Positions 18,010-27,379 of a stretch of 46,389 nucleotides of DNA are shown piece after piece (within the stretch, counting starts at the first letter, position 1; each line of letters opens with the position of its first letter). The stretch spans positions 1 to 46,389 of the forward strand of contig DTTI01000018.1 in the NCBI GenBank assembly GCA_012964825.1, in the 5' to 3' direction. This stretch comes from Candidatus Neomarinimicrobiota bacterium (lineage in GTDB: Bacteria > Fidelibacterota > Marinisomatia > Marinisomatales > S15-B10). The notes under the pieces were generated by a model. That model was not told the DNA's origin. It saw only the letters and a program-made list of their open reading frames with translations, and did no database searches. The position numbers and the translations under genes are program-made.

Positions 18010-19347
18010 ATGAATAAAGATCACAAAATAAGCCAGATAAATAGACGAAAATTCATGAAACAGTCAGCCAAAATAGCTGCCGCCGGTATTCTTATGAACC
18101 GATTGCCGGCATCAACACGGAAACAGGTTTCTCACGAAGGTGAGATTAAAGTGGCTTTAGTAGGTTGTGGAGGCCGGGGTACAGGTGCGGCTGCCCAGGC
18201 CATCCTGGCGGATGAGAACGTTCGTCTCGTGGCTATGGCCGATGTGTTTGAAGACCAGGCCCAAAGCTGTTACAAAAATCTTATTGAAAGATTTGGCGAT
18301 TCCGACAAGGTGAAAGCGAGTCCGGAGACCACCTTTATCGGTTTCGACGGCTATAAGAAAGCTATTGATATGGCTGATGTGGTCATCCTCACTACGCCAC
18401 CCGGATTCAGGCCGCTGCATTTTGAGTATGCTGTGGACAACAACAAACAGATTTTCATGGAAAAGCCTGTGGCAACTGATGTGGCGGGTATTAAAAAAGT
18501 TCTTGAGGCAGGGAAAAAGGCTTCCGCAAAAAAACTGAATGTTATTGTCGGACTCCAGCGTCACTACCAGAGAAACTACAGGAAAGTGAAAAAACTGTTA
18601 GACAGAAACAGGATTGGAGAAATTATCTCGGGCCAAGTCTACTGGAACAGCGGTGGAGTGTGGGTGAGACCTAGGAAACCTGAGCAGACCGAACTGGAAT
18701 ATCAGATGCGGAACTGGTACTACTTCAACTGGGTTTGTGGTGACCACATTGTAGAACAGCATATCCACAACATCGATGTGGCCAACTGGTTCATTGGTGC
18801 TACCCCTGTTTCTGCTCAGGGAATGGGTGGACGAGAAGTAAGGAAGGGTCCCGATCACGGCCACATCTTCGACCACCATTTCGTGGAATTTACTTATCCT
18901 GAAGGACAGGTCATCGCCAGCCAGTGCCGGCACCAGAGAGGGTGTATGAACAGGGTTGAGGAAGTATTTCAGGGTACAAAGGGGAACGTTCATGTCCATA
19001 GTGGGAACTTTGGTCGAATGGTTTCCAGCGCAGGTAGAGAGATATATGACCACAAGGGTGAAAATGATATTGACCCATATCAGCAGGAACACAATGAGAT
19101 TTTTGCCGCTATCAAAGCTGGAAAGTACAAGTACAATGATGTAGAGAGGGGTGCCCACAGCACTATGACTGCTATCCTTGGTCGCATGGCTACCTATTCC
19201 GGACAGTTAATTACTTGGGAGGAGGCGATGGCATCAGATCACAAGCTGGTGCCTGAACTTCACTCCTTTAACGATACAGCCCCAGTCCTGCCCGATGAGA
19301 ACGGGAACTACCCCGTGCCTGTTCCCGGGAAAACCAGATTCATCTGA
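18010..19347 (+). CDS. Tat-exported Gfo/Idh/MocA family oxidoreductase
   Basis: 445 aa. The N-terminus NRRKFMKQSAKIAAAGI is a Tat-type signal. A Rossmann nucleotide-binding motif VALVGCGGRGTGAAAQA follows at ~50, then the family motif FMEKPVATD. The C-terminal alpha/beta domain includes DHIVEQHIHNIDVANWF, which supplies the conserved His residues, and ends with a WEEAMASDHKLVPE segment. These enzymes perform NAD(P)-dependent oxidation or reduction of sugars or cyclitols; the exact substrate cannot be read from sequence. The next gene encodes a Tat-exported TIM-barrel isomerase-like protein, suggesting joint carbohydrate processing. Confidence 0.9.
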   Translation: MNKDHKISQINRRKFMKQSAKIAAAGILMNRLPASTRKQVSHEGEIKVALVGCGGRGTGAAAQAILADENVRLVAMADVFEDQAQSCYKNLIERFGDSDKVKASPETTFIGFDGYKKAIDMADVVILTTPPGFRPLHFEYAVDNNKQIFMEKPVATDVAGIKKVLEAGKKASAKKLNVIVGLQRHYQRNYRKVKKLLDRNRIGEIISGQVYWNSGGVWVRPRKPEQTELEYQMRNWYYFNWVCGDHIVEQHIHNIDVANWFIGATPVSAQGMGGREVRKGPDHGHIFDHHFVEFTYPEGQVIASQCRHQRGCMNRVEEVFQGTKGNVHVHSGNFGRMVSSAGREIYDHKGENDIDPYQQEHNEIFAAIKAGKYKYNDVERGAHSTMTAILGRMATYSGQLITWEEAMASDHKLVPELHSFNDTAPVLPDENGNYPVPVPGKTRFI

Positions 19348-19361
19348 AAAGAGGAAAAAAG

Positions 19362-20309
19362 ATGAAGCGAAGAGAATTCATAAAAAAAGGGGCAGTCACG
19401 GCTGTACTACCCATTACCGGCACCGTATCTTTGGCCAAGTCGAACAACGATGTACAAAAAAAGGGGGAAACCTTCAATCTTAACTACGCTCCACATTTCG
19501 GTATGTTCAAAGAGAATGCCGGGAATGATTTGCTTGATCAAATCCAGTTCATGTATGACCAAGGATTCCGCTCCATGGAAGATAACGGGATGAAGGATCG
19601 GTCACGGTCAGATCAGAATAGTATTGCCAAGAAGATGAGTCGCCTCGGCATGACCATGGGTGTTTTCGTGGCACACAAAATCTACTGGCGAGAGCCGAAC
19701 CTTGCCAACGGCGACAAGGCCCTTCAGGATGAGTTTGTTCAGAATGTGAAGGATTCGGTGGAAGTGGCCAAGCGGGTGAACGCCAAGTGGATGACCGTGG
19801 TCCCCGGCTATCTGGACTTGGGTCTGGAAATGGCTTATCAGACAGCCAATGTGGTTGAAGCCCTTCGGAGAGCCAGCGATGTACTTGAGCCTCACGGTCT
19901 AGTCATGGTGCTAGAACCACTGAACTGGTGGGCTAACCATGCGGGCCAGTTCCTCACCGAGATTCCCCAGGCCTATGAGATTTGCCGAGCGGTGGACTCT
20001 CCATCATGTAAGATCCTGTTCGATATTTACCATCAGCAGATTACTGAAGGAAATCTCATCCCCAATTTTGACAAGTCTTGGAGTGAGATCGCTTATTTCC
20101 AGATCGGTGATAATCCTGGGCGAAAAGAGCCAACCACAGGAGAGATCAATTACCTCAATGTTTTCAGTCACATTCACAGCAAGGGGTTTAAGGGTGTCTT
20201 GGGGATGGAGCACGGTAATTCCAAACCAGGGAAAGCGGGAGAGATGGATGTAATTGAGGCTTACCGGAAAGTGGACAGTTTTAATTCTAACCAGAATAGG
20301 AAAGGATGA
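19362..20309 (+). CDS. Tat-exported hydroxypyruvate-isomerase-like TIM barrel protein
   Basis: 315 aa. Twin-Arg-like N-terminus MKRREFIKKGAVTAVLPITG, then a xylose-isomerase-like TIM barrel (AP endonuclease 2 fold). Conserved pieces include YAPHFGMFKENAG, VMVLEPLNWWANHAG with a metal-binding Glu, CKILFDIYHQQI with Asp/His, FQIGDNPGRKEPTTGEIN and GVLGMEHGNS with a final Glu. This pattern matches the hydroxypyruvate isomerase (Hyi) subgroup. It lies 14 nt after the oxidoreductase, behind a purine-rich leader (GAGGAAAAAAG). The real substrate is unknown and may be another keto-sugar. Confidence 0.87.
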   Translation: MKRREFIKKGAVTAVLPITGTVSLAKSNNDVQKKGETFNLNYAPHFGMFKENAGNDLLDQIQFMYDQGFRSMEDNGMKDRSRSDQNSIAKKMSRLGMTMGVFVAHKIYWREPNLANGDKALQDEFVQNVKDSVEVAKRVNAKWMTVVPGYLDLGLEMAYQTANVVEALRRASDVLEPHGLVMVLEPLNWWANHAGQFLTEIPQAYEICRAVDSPSCKILFDIYHQQITEGNLIPNFDKSWSEIAYFQIGDNPGRKEPTTGEINYLNVFSHIHSKGFKGVLGMEHGNSKPGKAGEMDVIEAYRKVDSFNSNQNRKG

Positions 20310-20313
20310 TACC

Positions 20314-21801
20314 ATGAAAAAGGGTTTGATGTCATTAACATTACTTATCGCCGTTTCGACTGTTTTTGGAAGTGACCGCTCCCTGCCACCCGACACAGCA
20401 ATTGTTTCCTCACACAGTATCACAGTGAAAGGTGATCGTTTTAACTATAAAGCAACCACTGGTACACAGCCCGTTTGGGACGAGAATGGTAAACCTATCG
20501 CTTACTGCCATTTCACTTACTACGAACGATCCAATGTAAAAAATCGAGCCTCACGGCCCCTCATGATCTCATTTAATGGCGGCCCCGGCTCCGGTTCAGT
20601 CTGGATGCATCTGGCTTATACAGGGCCCATTATACTGAAAATTGATGACGAAGGTTACCCTATTCAGCCATACGGTGTAAGGCAGAACCCCTATTCTATC
20701 CTGGACGTTGCAGATATTGTCTACGTCAATCCTGTGAATACGGGATACTCGAGAATTATGGATGAAGAAGTGAAAAGAGAGAAATTCTTTGGTGTGAATT
20801 CTGACATTAAGTATCTGTCGGAATGGATTAATACTTTTGTCCAACGACACAATAGGTGGGAGTCACCCAAGTATCTCATTGGGGAGAGCTACGGTACCAC
20901 CAGGGTTTCCGGGCTTTCGTTGGCGCTGCAGGGCCGCCAGTGGATGTATTTGAACGGAGTCATACTGGTCTCCCCAACTGGACTGGGTATTGACGGCTCC
21001 ATTGGAAGGAGCGGACCTATAGGTGCTGCACTCAGGGTTCCCTACTTTACAGCCGCTGCGTGGTACCACAAGAAATTACCTCCCGACTTGCAACAACTGG
21101 ATCTGGCTGAAATTCTTCCTGAAGTGGAAAACTATGCTGTCAACGAACTGATAGCTGTCATTACAAAAGGTGGCTTTGTATCAGAAGGTGAAAGGGAAGA
21201 AGCGGCCAGGAAGATGGCCCGCTATTCCGGAATTTCAGAAAAAGTGATTCTCCAATACAACCTGGATGTTCCTACCTCCTTTTTTTGGAAAGAACTGTTG
21301 AGGGAGGAAGGGTACACAGTGGGAAGGCTCGATTCTCGATATAAGGGGATCGATAAGACGGATGCCGGGGATAGCCCCGATTTCAACTCAGAACTCACTT
21401 CCTGGCTCCACTCCTTTACTCCCGCCATCAACTATTATTACAAGAACGTCCTGCAATTTGAGACAGATGTGAAGTATAACATGTTTGGTTCCGTCCATCC
21501 GTGGGACTGGGATGACGATAAGACGGGTGAGAATCTGAGGCAAGCTATGGCACAGAACCCTTATCTACACACTATGATCCAGTCAGGCTACTATGACGGT
21601 GCCACCCGGTACTTTGATGCTAAGTATACTATGTGGAGGCTGGATCCCAGCGGCAGGATGAAGGCTCGTCTTAGCTTTAAGGGATACCGTAGTGGACACA
21701 TGATGTATCTACGCCGGGAAGACCTTGAAACATCAAATGAAGATATTCGGATATTCATCAAGAAAACGACCCCGGGTAAGGACATACCGGCGAAGTATTA
21801 G
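20314..21801 (+). CDS. Secreted S10 family serine carboxypeptidase
   Basis: 495 aa starting at ATG 20314, behind AGGAAAGGA; an upstream in-frame ATG at 20254 would overlap the previous gene. A signal peptide (LMSLTLLIAVSTVFGS) precedes an alpha/beta-hydrolase fold. FNGGPGSGS at residues 87-95 is the oxyanion-hole region. The nucleophile Ser192 is in GESYG. An Asp in GYYDGATRYFDA and a His in YRSGHMMYL complete a likely triad. S10 carboxypeptidases remove C-terminal residues at acidic pH and are less common in bacteria than in eukaryotes. It ends 12 nt from the convergent metalloprotease stop, so two secreted peptidases are neighbours. Confidence 0.92.
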   Translation: MKKGLMSLTLLIAVSTVFGSDRSLPPDTAIVSSHSITVKGDRFNYKATTGTQPVWDENGKPIAYCHFTYYERSNVKNRASRPLMISFNGGPGSGSVWMHLAYTGPIILKIDDEGYPIQPYGVRQNPYSILDVADIVYVNPVNTGYSRIMDEEVKREKFFGVNSDIKYLSEWINTFVQRHNRWESPKYLIGESYGTTRVSGLSLALQGRQWMYLNGVILVSPTGLGIDGSIGRSGPIGAALRVPYFTAAAWYHKKLPPDLQQLDLAEILPEVENYAVNELIAVITKGGFVSEGEREEAARKMARYSGISEKVILQYNLDVPTSFFWKELLREEGYTVGRLDSRYKGIDKTDAGDSPDFNSELTSWLHSFTPAINYYYKNVLQFETDVKYNMFGSVHPWDWDDDKTGENLRQAMAQNPYLHTMIQSGYYDGATRYFDAKYTMWRLDPSGRMKARLSFKGYRSGHMMYLRREDLETSNEDIRIFIKKTTPGKDIPAKY

Positions 21802-21813
21802 GCAGGGTTCTCT

Positions 21814-24273
21814 TTAGTTACCGCTCCAGCCGCACCAGTCATCGCTGCCCATGCCGATGGGTGAACCTGCCGGTGGATCCACCGGCTCTGGCACAGTGAC
21901 TGAAGACGGGTCGTCAATAAACTGCTGAATGAGATGGGTGGCATAGCCGTAATGGGCTTTTAGGCCTTCGTCCCGTTCTCTCCTCTTCTGACTATTGAGC
22001 CATTCACTCAATTCACTAATTTTCATCATAGCCACGGCCTTTACCTGGTGAGAGGCTGAACCGTGGTTGGCCAGCGCCATGAGGTAATGCAGGGTTACCA
22101 TGTCTACTTCTTTCTGGATCTCACCGTCAAGACCGTTTTCACGGTTGGCATACCAGGTGTTTTTTAAAACGGTGTTAATCACTTCATCAAGCCCCGGATT
22201 TTTCGAATCTCTGGCGTGGTATTCCACAAGCCTGGCTGCTCTTTCGTGATGAAGGACCATCCGCATGGTTAACCCGGCCGCTGTTTCCGCTGCCGCAAGG
22301 GCGTCGAAAGCGACACCAGTGTGAACATTGAATGTTTCCCTTGTTCGCGGGTAACCGAAAGCTCTGGGGGGGATTAGATTAAGCACATCTGCCGGAATGG
22401 CCAGTGCCTTAGGTGTCACTGTATTCATGAGGGCATCCAGAGCTCTCCGCTGTTCTTTTGGATCTACAATCTTTACCACTGGCTGGCCGTCTCCGCGGAC
22501 AGCGTAACGAAATTCCAGACCACCCACCACTTTCGAGGCGGCCTCTAGCTGATAGCGGTGATGTAGGTAAAGAGGTACCAATACCTCTTCCAGAGATGAG
22601 TAGGGTGCTCCCTCTCTAATATTGGCTTCACCAAAGTTGGACAGGGCGATGCCTCTCACCTTCATGAGGTGGTTCAGCTGATCAACAGCATTTTCACCGT
22701 TATCCCAAAGGTGTGCCTGGGGGTGGGCGCTTCCCTGCGGCCGGGCGTCCTGATCTGTGATGAACCAGAGGCCTCGATTCCAGGCATTACTTAAAACTTT
22801 TTCCAGTTCGCTGTTTTCATTGGTTCCTTTAGGAAAATCCCTGTAAGCGTACTCCACAGCCACCTTATCCCATTCACCAATATCCGTATCGTAGGCACGG
22901 GACCAGTCTAGAGTGCCGTTGCTGCGTATTTTCATCATGGGATGCGGATAGTCCATGACTGAAGCTCGGTCCTGAGTACTTGAGATGTAGTTGTGAGGAA
23001 GTCCTAAAGTGTGACCAATTTCATGGGCTACAAGCTGGCGAAGACGGGCCAGAGCCAATTCTCTTATGTCATTGGGGACTTTTGTCCCATCTTCGTAGGG
23101 TGCCATGAGACCCTCGGCAATGAGGTAATCCTGCCTTAGCCTGAGGGAACCCAATACTACGTGACCCTTTAAAATCTCTCCCGTCCGGGGATCGCGGACA
23201 GAACTGCCATAGGACCATCCTCTCGTTGCCCGGTGGACCCAGTTTACGACGTTGTAGCGAATATCCATGGGGCTGACATCTTCAGGAAGCAATTTGACCA
23301 CAAACCCATCTTTATACCCCGCCGCATCGAAGGCCTGGTTCCACCACTTGGCGCCGTCGAAAGCGGCAGAGCGGACAGGTTCCGGCATGCCTGGATCGAT
23401 GTAGTAAACAATGGGTTCCACCGGTTCACCGCGCCGACCGGAGGGATTCTTTCGATTGAGTCGGTGACGGCTAATCACTTTCTTTACAATGCGCTCATCC
23501 AATGGTGTGGCGTAGTCCATGTAGGTCAGACCATTCATGCCGGCACGGGGATCAAACTTCCGTGTTTCATATCCTACTTCAGGAAGTTCAACAAATGCAT
23601 GGTGTTGCCGGACCGTGACAGCCGAGGCTGTAGGGGAGACATCTCGGATGTAACGCCCTTCGGGTGTTCCCACAAAAGTGAGAGTCACCTCGAATTCAGA
23701 ATTTTTTGGGAAGTTCTCTGTTCCAGGTAGATAAAAAGCAGAGCGGGATTCATCTATTTTGTAGCTTCCCTGTCGCGACTGTTTCAGTCTACCGGCCACA
23801 TTATGGGCATCTCGAAGGAAAAATTTTGTGGCGTTTACAAGCACGGCTTTGCCGCTTTCCGCCTCAACTTTAAAACCCCAGTGGGTGGATCGAGCGAAGG
23901 CATCCTTCACAGCATTTATTTCAGCCTGGTCTTTCGAGATAGCCCGGAAGGCGTAGTTCTGTTCCACCATAAGTACTTTGGGACCAATCAGCTCAAACAC
24001 TACCAGATGACTTCCGCCCAGTTGTGCTCTGTCCAGACCGATATCGTTGGAACCGATACCGGCTGAAAGCGATCTAATATAAAGAAGTTCCTCATCGAAC
24101 TTGTCGATCTTCATAAATATCTCACCGGTGGCATCATTCCAGTAAAAGTCCATGAAACCTTCATAGGGTTTCATCCCTTTCGTTTTTTCTTGAATGGAGG
24201 GCAATTCAGCACCATGGAGTGAGACTATAAAAATTGAAAGGAAGAACAATAAGGTGATGTTTTTGTTACGCAT
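21814..24273 (-). CDS. Secreted zinc-dependent metalloprotease (DUF5117-type)
   Basis: 819 aa with a signal peptide (ITLLFFLSIFIVSLHG). The zinc site HEIGHTLGLPHN lies at about residues 416-427 in the extended metzincin form HExxHxxGxxH. The long N-terminal region contains DFYWNDATGEIFMKI and VVFELIGPKVLMVEQNY, as in the DUF5117/DUF5118 metalloproteases common in Bacteroidetes. A YNVVNWVHRATRGWSYG segment precedes the catalytic site. A C-terminal helical portion of about 350 residues follows. It likely degrades proteins or peptides outside the cytoplasm. Transcribed on the minus strand just upstream of a purine-rich leader, separately from the nuclease gene. Confidence 0.92.
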   Translation of the reverse strand: MRNKNITLLFFLSIFIVSLHGAELPSIQEKTKGMKPYEGFMDFYWNDATGEIFMKIDKFDEELLYIRSLSAGIGSNDIGLDRAQLGGSHLVVFELIGPKVLMVEQNYAFRAISKDQAEINAVKDAFARSTHWGFKVEAESGKAVLVNATKFFLRDAHNVAGRLKQSRQGSYKIDESRSAFYLPGTENFPKNSEFEVTLTFVGTPEGRYIRDVSPTASAVTVRQHHAFVELPEVGYETRKFDPRAGMNGLTYMDYATPLDERIVKKVISRHRLNRKNPSGRRGEPVEPIVYYIDPGMPEPVRSAAFDGAKWWNQAFDAAGYKDGFVVKLLPEDVSPMDIRYNVVNWVHRATRGWSYGSSVRDPRTGEILKGHVVLGSLRLRQDYLIAEGLMAPYEDGTKVPNDIRELALARLRQLVAHEIGHTLGLPHNYISSTQDRASVMDYPHPMMKIRSNGTLDWSRAYDTDIGEWDKVAVEYAYRDFPKGTNENSELEKVLSNAWNRGLWFITDQDARPQGSAHPQAHLWDNGENAVDQLNHLMKVRGIALSNFGEANIREGAPYSSLEEVLVPLYLHHRYQLEAASKVVGGLEFRYAVRGDGQPVVKIVDPKEQRRALDALMNTVTPKALAIPADVLNLIPPRAFGYPRTRETFNVHTGVAFDALAAAETAAGLTMRMVLHHERAARLVEYHARDSKNPGLDEVINTVLKNTWYANRENGLDGEIQKEVDMVTLHYLMALANHGSASHQVKAVAMMKISELSEWLNSQKRRERDEGLKAHYGYATHLIQQFIDDPSSVTVPEPVDPPAGSPIGMGSDDWCGWSGN

Positions 24274-24324
24274 GATTAACCCCTTGTTTGTTGAAAATCT
24301 GAAAGAACAATATACAAAAGTGAG

Positions 24325-25257
24325 CTATGATTCCCACGCCGGGCAAGCGAGGTTTTTGTAATCACACCAGTCACAGTGGTAACCGCTGCAAGGCTCAAAC
24401 CGTCCGGCACGGATGCCCCGGGCTACATCGGTAATCTTTTCCCGTGTGGCATCGAGTTCCTTTTCCGTGAAAGTGTGGCTGTGCTCAGGCTGTTCCTCAT
24501 CGCGGAGAAAGTAGAGTGTTGCCGTTTCCGGGATGCCCGCCAGCTTTTCATCTTTAGTTTGCTGGAGATAGAGGCTGTAAATACCGAGCTGGACAGAGTT
24601 CTTGGCCGGTGTAGATCGCTTGCTGGTTTTGTAGTCGACCACCTTATTCCCGTTTGAGGAATTGTCTATACGATCAATCATCCCAACGATACGGATGCCA
24701 TCAAGGTCGAAGGAAAATTTCAATTCCGTATCCAGAACATCTGGCGGTTCCTGTTTGGTATTTTTGACATACCGTTTCAGCATCTCCACCGCCTGTTCTT
24801 TCAGCTTTTCTTCACGTTGCATGTAGGCAAATTCCCCACTCTTCCACTCTTCATCAAGAATCTGAAGAATTTGATTTTCGGTTAAATCTCCTCCGGAACC
24901 GTGAAAGCGCTCCAGCACCTTGTGAATAATGTTTCCGAATGTGAGCTGTGGCCGGCTAGCTGATTCGGGGATTTTGTCTATCTGTTTAAATCTGTATTTC
25001 AGGGGGCACTCCAGGTAGGTTTCAACTGTACTTGCGGAGAGTGACAGGGTCTCTGCTGGAGAGGGGACAAAGCTGTCACTGAGTTCATTCTGCAACTCTG
25101 TTTCCCACGGTTCATCGCCCCACTCTATGGTGTCACCAGCCTGAAGCTTGTGGAGAACGTTCAGTGCCTTGATCATCTTTTCAGCGTTGGTGTAGTCATT
25201 CTGAGCAACTGCTCGCTGGAGCTTGTCCTGGTACCTCTTTTTCAGGTCTGACGCCAT
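24325..25257 (-). CDS. RecB-family PD-(D/E)XK nuclease with predicted Fe-S cluster
   Basis: 310 aa. Residues 1-70 are a charged linker. The nuclease domain follows: YLECPLKYRF with Cys84, GNIIHKVLERFH, GMIDRID with Asp195, VVDYK with Asp208 and Lys210, and QLGIYSLYL. Cys295, Cys298 and Cys305 in the final CDWCDYKNLAC, with Cys84, form the spacing of an AddB-type 4Fe-4S site. The domain is normally fused to the C-terminus of UvrD-type helicases. Here its ATG follows the helicase TAA with no gap and in the same frame. It probably works with that helicase in DNA end processing or repair. Confidence 0.9.
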   Translation of the reverse strand: MASDLKKRYQDKLQRAVAQNDYTNAEKMIKALNVLHKLQAGDTIEWGDEPWETELQNELSDSFVPSPAETLSLSASTVETYLECPLKYRFKQIDKIPESASRPQLTFGNIIHKVLERFHGSGGDLTENQILQILDEEWKSGEFAYMQREEKLKEQAVEMLKRYVKNTKQEPPDVLDTELKFSFDLDGIRIVGMIDRIDNSSNGNKVVDYKTSKRSTPAKNSVQLGIYSLYLQQTKDEKLAGIPETATLYFLRDEEQPEHSHTFTEKELDATREKITDVARGIRAGRFEPCSGYHCDWCDYKNLACPAWES

Positions 25258-27294
25258 TTAAACCCCGTCCTCTGTCACCGGATTCTCCCTGTCGATTTCA
25301 TGAACCAATGATTTGTCCAACTCCTTAACAAAAACTGAGGTTGCTTTCGACGGCGCTAGCAGAAAAAGCCTTTCTTGTGCTCTGGTGACAGCAACGTACA
25401 TAAGGCGGCGTTCTTCTTGAAGGTGGTGATCCCGGTCAGAGAGAATGCTGTGTTTAACATACTGGACCCACTCATCGGGCGGACGGCTCACCAGCGCTTC
25501 CCGCCTGAAAGCGAGAGGAAAACTCCCGGACCGGTTGAATGGGACAAAGACAACTGGGAATTCTCTCCCCTTCACACCGTGAATGGTCTGAACGGTGACG
25601 GCATTACTGTTTTCTGAGGAGGGCAAGTGAGCCCGCCAGTTGCCGGCCGTCATCATGGATTCTAGATAAAGATTGAAACTGTGCAGTCCTCGCTCATTTT
25701 CTCTGTCACGGCTGAATTCCTGGGCTTTTTTCAAGAGATTCCCAGTGTTGATGAGAGCTATCTGGTCCTCATAATGGTGCCGTTTAACCAAAGGTCGCAA
25801 TAGTGACGTTCTTTCGCAAATTTCCCACAGCATCTCGCCGGCGTTCTTTTTCTTGGAAAGCTGCTGCAGCTCTTCAACTTGTTTGAAGAGTGCTTTTGCT
25901 TCAGGTGGAAGACTTCCGTTAAGAGAGTTCAAAAGCTGAATTCTGGGTGTCGAGTCTCGTATATCGAAACGGCTAAAGAGTTCATAAGCAGTTTTATCAT
26001 TGGACGCTTCACGAAGGAGCCTGTAAAGAGCCGTCTCTTTGTGCTTGCCTTCACCAACCACCTGGCACCATGCCACAAGAGTCTTGATTGAAGGAATATC
26101 GAAGAATTGACGAAAATCCGCCTGAGTCGGAATGTTGGCACCCAAGAAACTGTCAGCTAGAGATTTGGCCTGATTGCGTGTTCTGCAAAGGACAGCAATG
26201 TCTTCAAAAGAAAATTCCTTTGTCAGCAGATCAAAAATTAGTTCAATGATGATTGTTGGCTGCTCCATTTTGGTTGCCCAGATGAGTGTAGGGCGAGGTC
26301 CTTTACGCCCGCCTTCAGACTCGAGAAACTTGGCCTGTCTGTCGTCATTATGTTTTATGATATCATTGGCAAGATCAAGGATTTGCTGGTGGGAGCGGAA
26401 ATTCGTTTCTAACGGCGTGGCGAGGAAATCTTTGTGGGAGCCGTAACTCTTTTCAAATGCTTTAATGTTGTAAGCGGATGCTCCGCGGAAGCTGTAGATT
26501 ACCTGATCATCATCGCCTACCACGGTGACGCTCTGTCTGTTCTGGGCCAAGAGACCAACGATTTCGTTCAGGGCAAAGTTGTTGTCTTGGAACTCGTCCA
26601 CAATAATGTGGTGGAAGCGGTCCCTGCACGCTTTCAGGGCTTTCTCATCAGATATCAACAGATCATGTGCCTGGAGAATCATATCGCCGTAATCCACAGC
26701 ATTTAGATTCCTCTTCACCGCCTGGTAGTGGCCATAGACTCGCCTCAGGTCATTGATCTGTGCCATTATCTCGGTGTCAGTTTCATTTTGAGGATTTGGC
26801 ATGGCTGCCGGGTCCAGCAGTTCGTCCCGGCACCGGCTGAAAAACGGGAGGAAGCTTTTCACCACCGCTTTTTCAGGCTCCAGGGCAAATTCCGTCGACT
26901 CGAATGGGCCCAGATCGTCAAATGTATCTAAAAGTATGTAGATCGCTTCACTCTCGTCTAGCAAGCGAGGCGCTGGAGAAACATTACCGAATTCTTTAAC
27001 GGTCTGGTAGCAGACACTGTGGAAGGTTCCCACTGTCATCTTTTCAGCTGGCTGCCCAACTTCAGAAACCACCTTCTCCTTCAGTTCCCGCGCCGCCCGT
27101 TCCGTGTAAGTAATCATTAGAATATGGAATGGATCGATATTTTCATTCTCGATGAGATGCACCATGCGCTTCACCAGTGTAAAGGTCTTACCGGTACCTG
27201 CACCGGCCATGATCATGAGAGGAGAAGGAGAGTGTTCTATGGCCTGACGCTGCTGGGAGGTTGGATGGTTACTCACGGCAAAAGTTACAGACAC
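25258..27294 (-). CDS. UvrD/PcrA-type superfamily 1 DNA helicase
   Basis: 678 aa from GTG 27294. Helicase motifs are complete: I AGAGTGKT (30-37), Ia YTERAARELKEKV, II IIVDEFQD, III VVGDDDQVIYSFRGAS, IV LETNFRS, V VQTIHGVKGREFPVVF and VI YVAVTRAQERLFL. It is a 3'-5' SF1A helicase by family. It is about the size of a UvrD-type helicase but lacks the nuclease tail, which is encoded separately right after its TAA stop. GAGG about 10 nt before the downstream ATG could support reinitiation. Divergent from the molybdenum hydroxylase genes, whose start is ~85 nt away. Confidence 0.92.
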   Translation of the reverse strand: MSVTFAVSNHPTSQQRQAIEHSPSPLMIMAGAGTGKTFTLVKRMVHLIENENIDPFHILMITYTERAARELKEKVVSEVGQPAEKMTVGTFHSVCYQTVKEFGNVSPAPRLLDESEAIYILLDTFDDLGPFESTEFALEPEKAVVKSFLPFFSRCRDELLDPAAMPNPQNETDTEIMAQINDLRRVYGHYQAVKRNLNAVDYGDMILQAHDLLISDEKALKACRDRFHHIIVDEFQDNNFALNEIVGLLAQNRQSVTVVGDDDQVIYSFRGASAYNIKAFEKSYGSHKDFLATPLETNFRSHQQILDLANDIIKHNDDRQAKFLESEGGRKGPRPTLIWATKMEQPTIIIELIFDLLTKEFSFEDIAVLCRTRNQAKSLADSFLGANIPTQADFRQFFDIPSIKTLVAWCQVVGEGKHKETALYRLLREASNDKTAYELFSRFDIRDSTPRIQLLNSLNGSLPPEAKALFKQVEELQQLSKKKNAGEMLWEICERTSLLRPLVKRHHYEDQIALINTGNLLKKAQEFSRDRENERGLHSFNLYLESMMTAGNWRAHLPSSENSNAVTVQTIHGVKGREFPVVFVPFNRSGSFPLAFRREALVSRPPDEWVQYVKHSILSDRDHHLQEERRLMYVAVTRAQERLFLLAPSKATSVFVKELDKSLVHEIDRENPVTEDGV

Positions 27295-27379
27295 AGCCCC
27301 GTAGAAGGAATGTCAATAATGAATTTTCAGATTGATATTCAACCGGTTGAGATATAATTTCCCGCCAGAGGATATACTC

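Noticed and set aside
18598-19158. Long antisense ORF (186 codons) inside the Gfo/Idh gene
   Set aside because: Complete overlap with a well-supported gene on the other strand; composition reflects codon bias shadow.
23233-23730. Plus-strand ORF (165 codons) opposite the metalloprotease
   Set aside because: Antisense shadow; no motifs.
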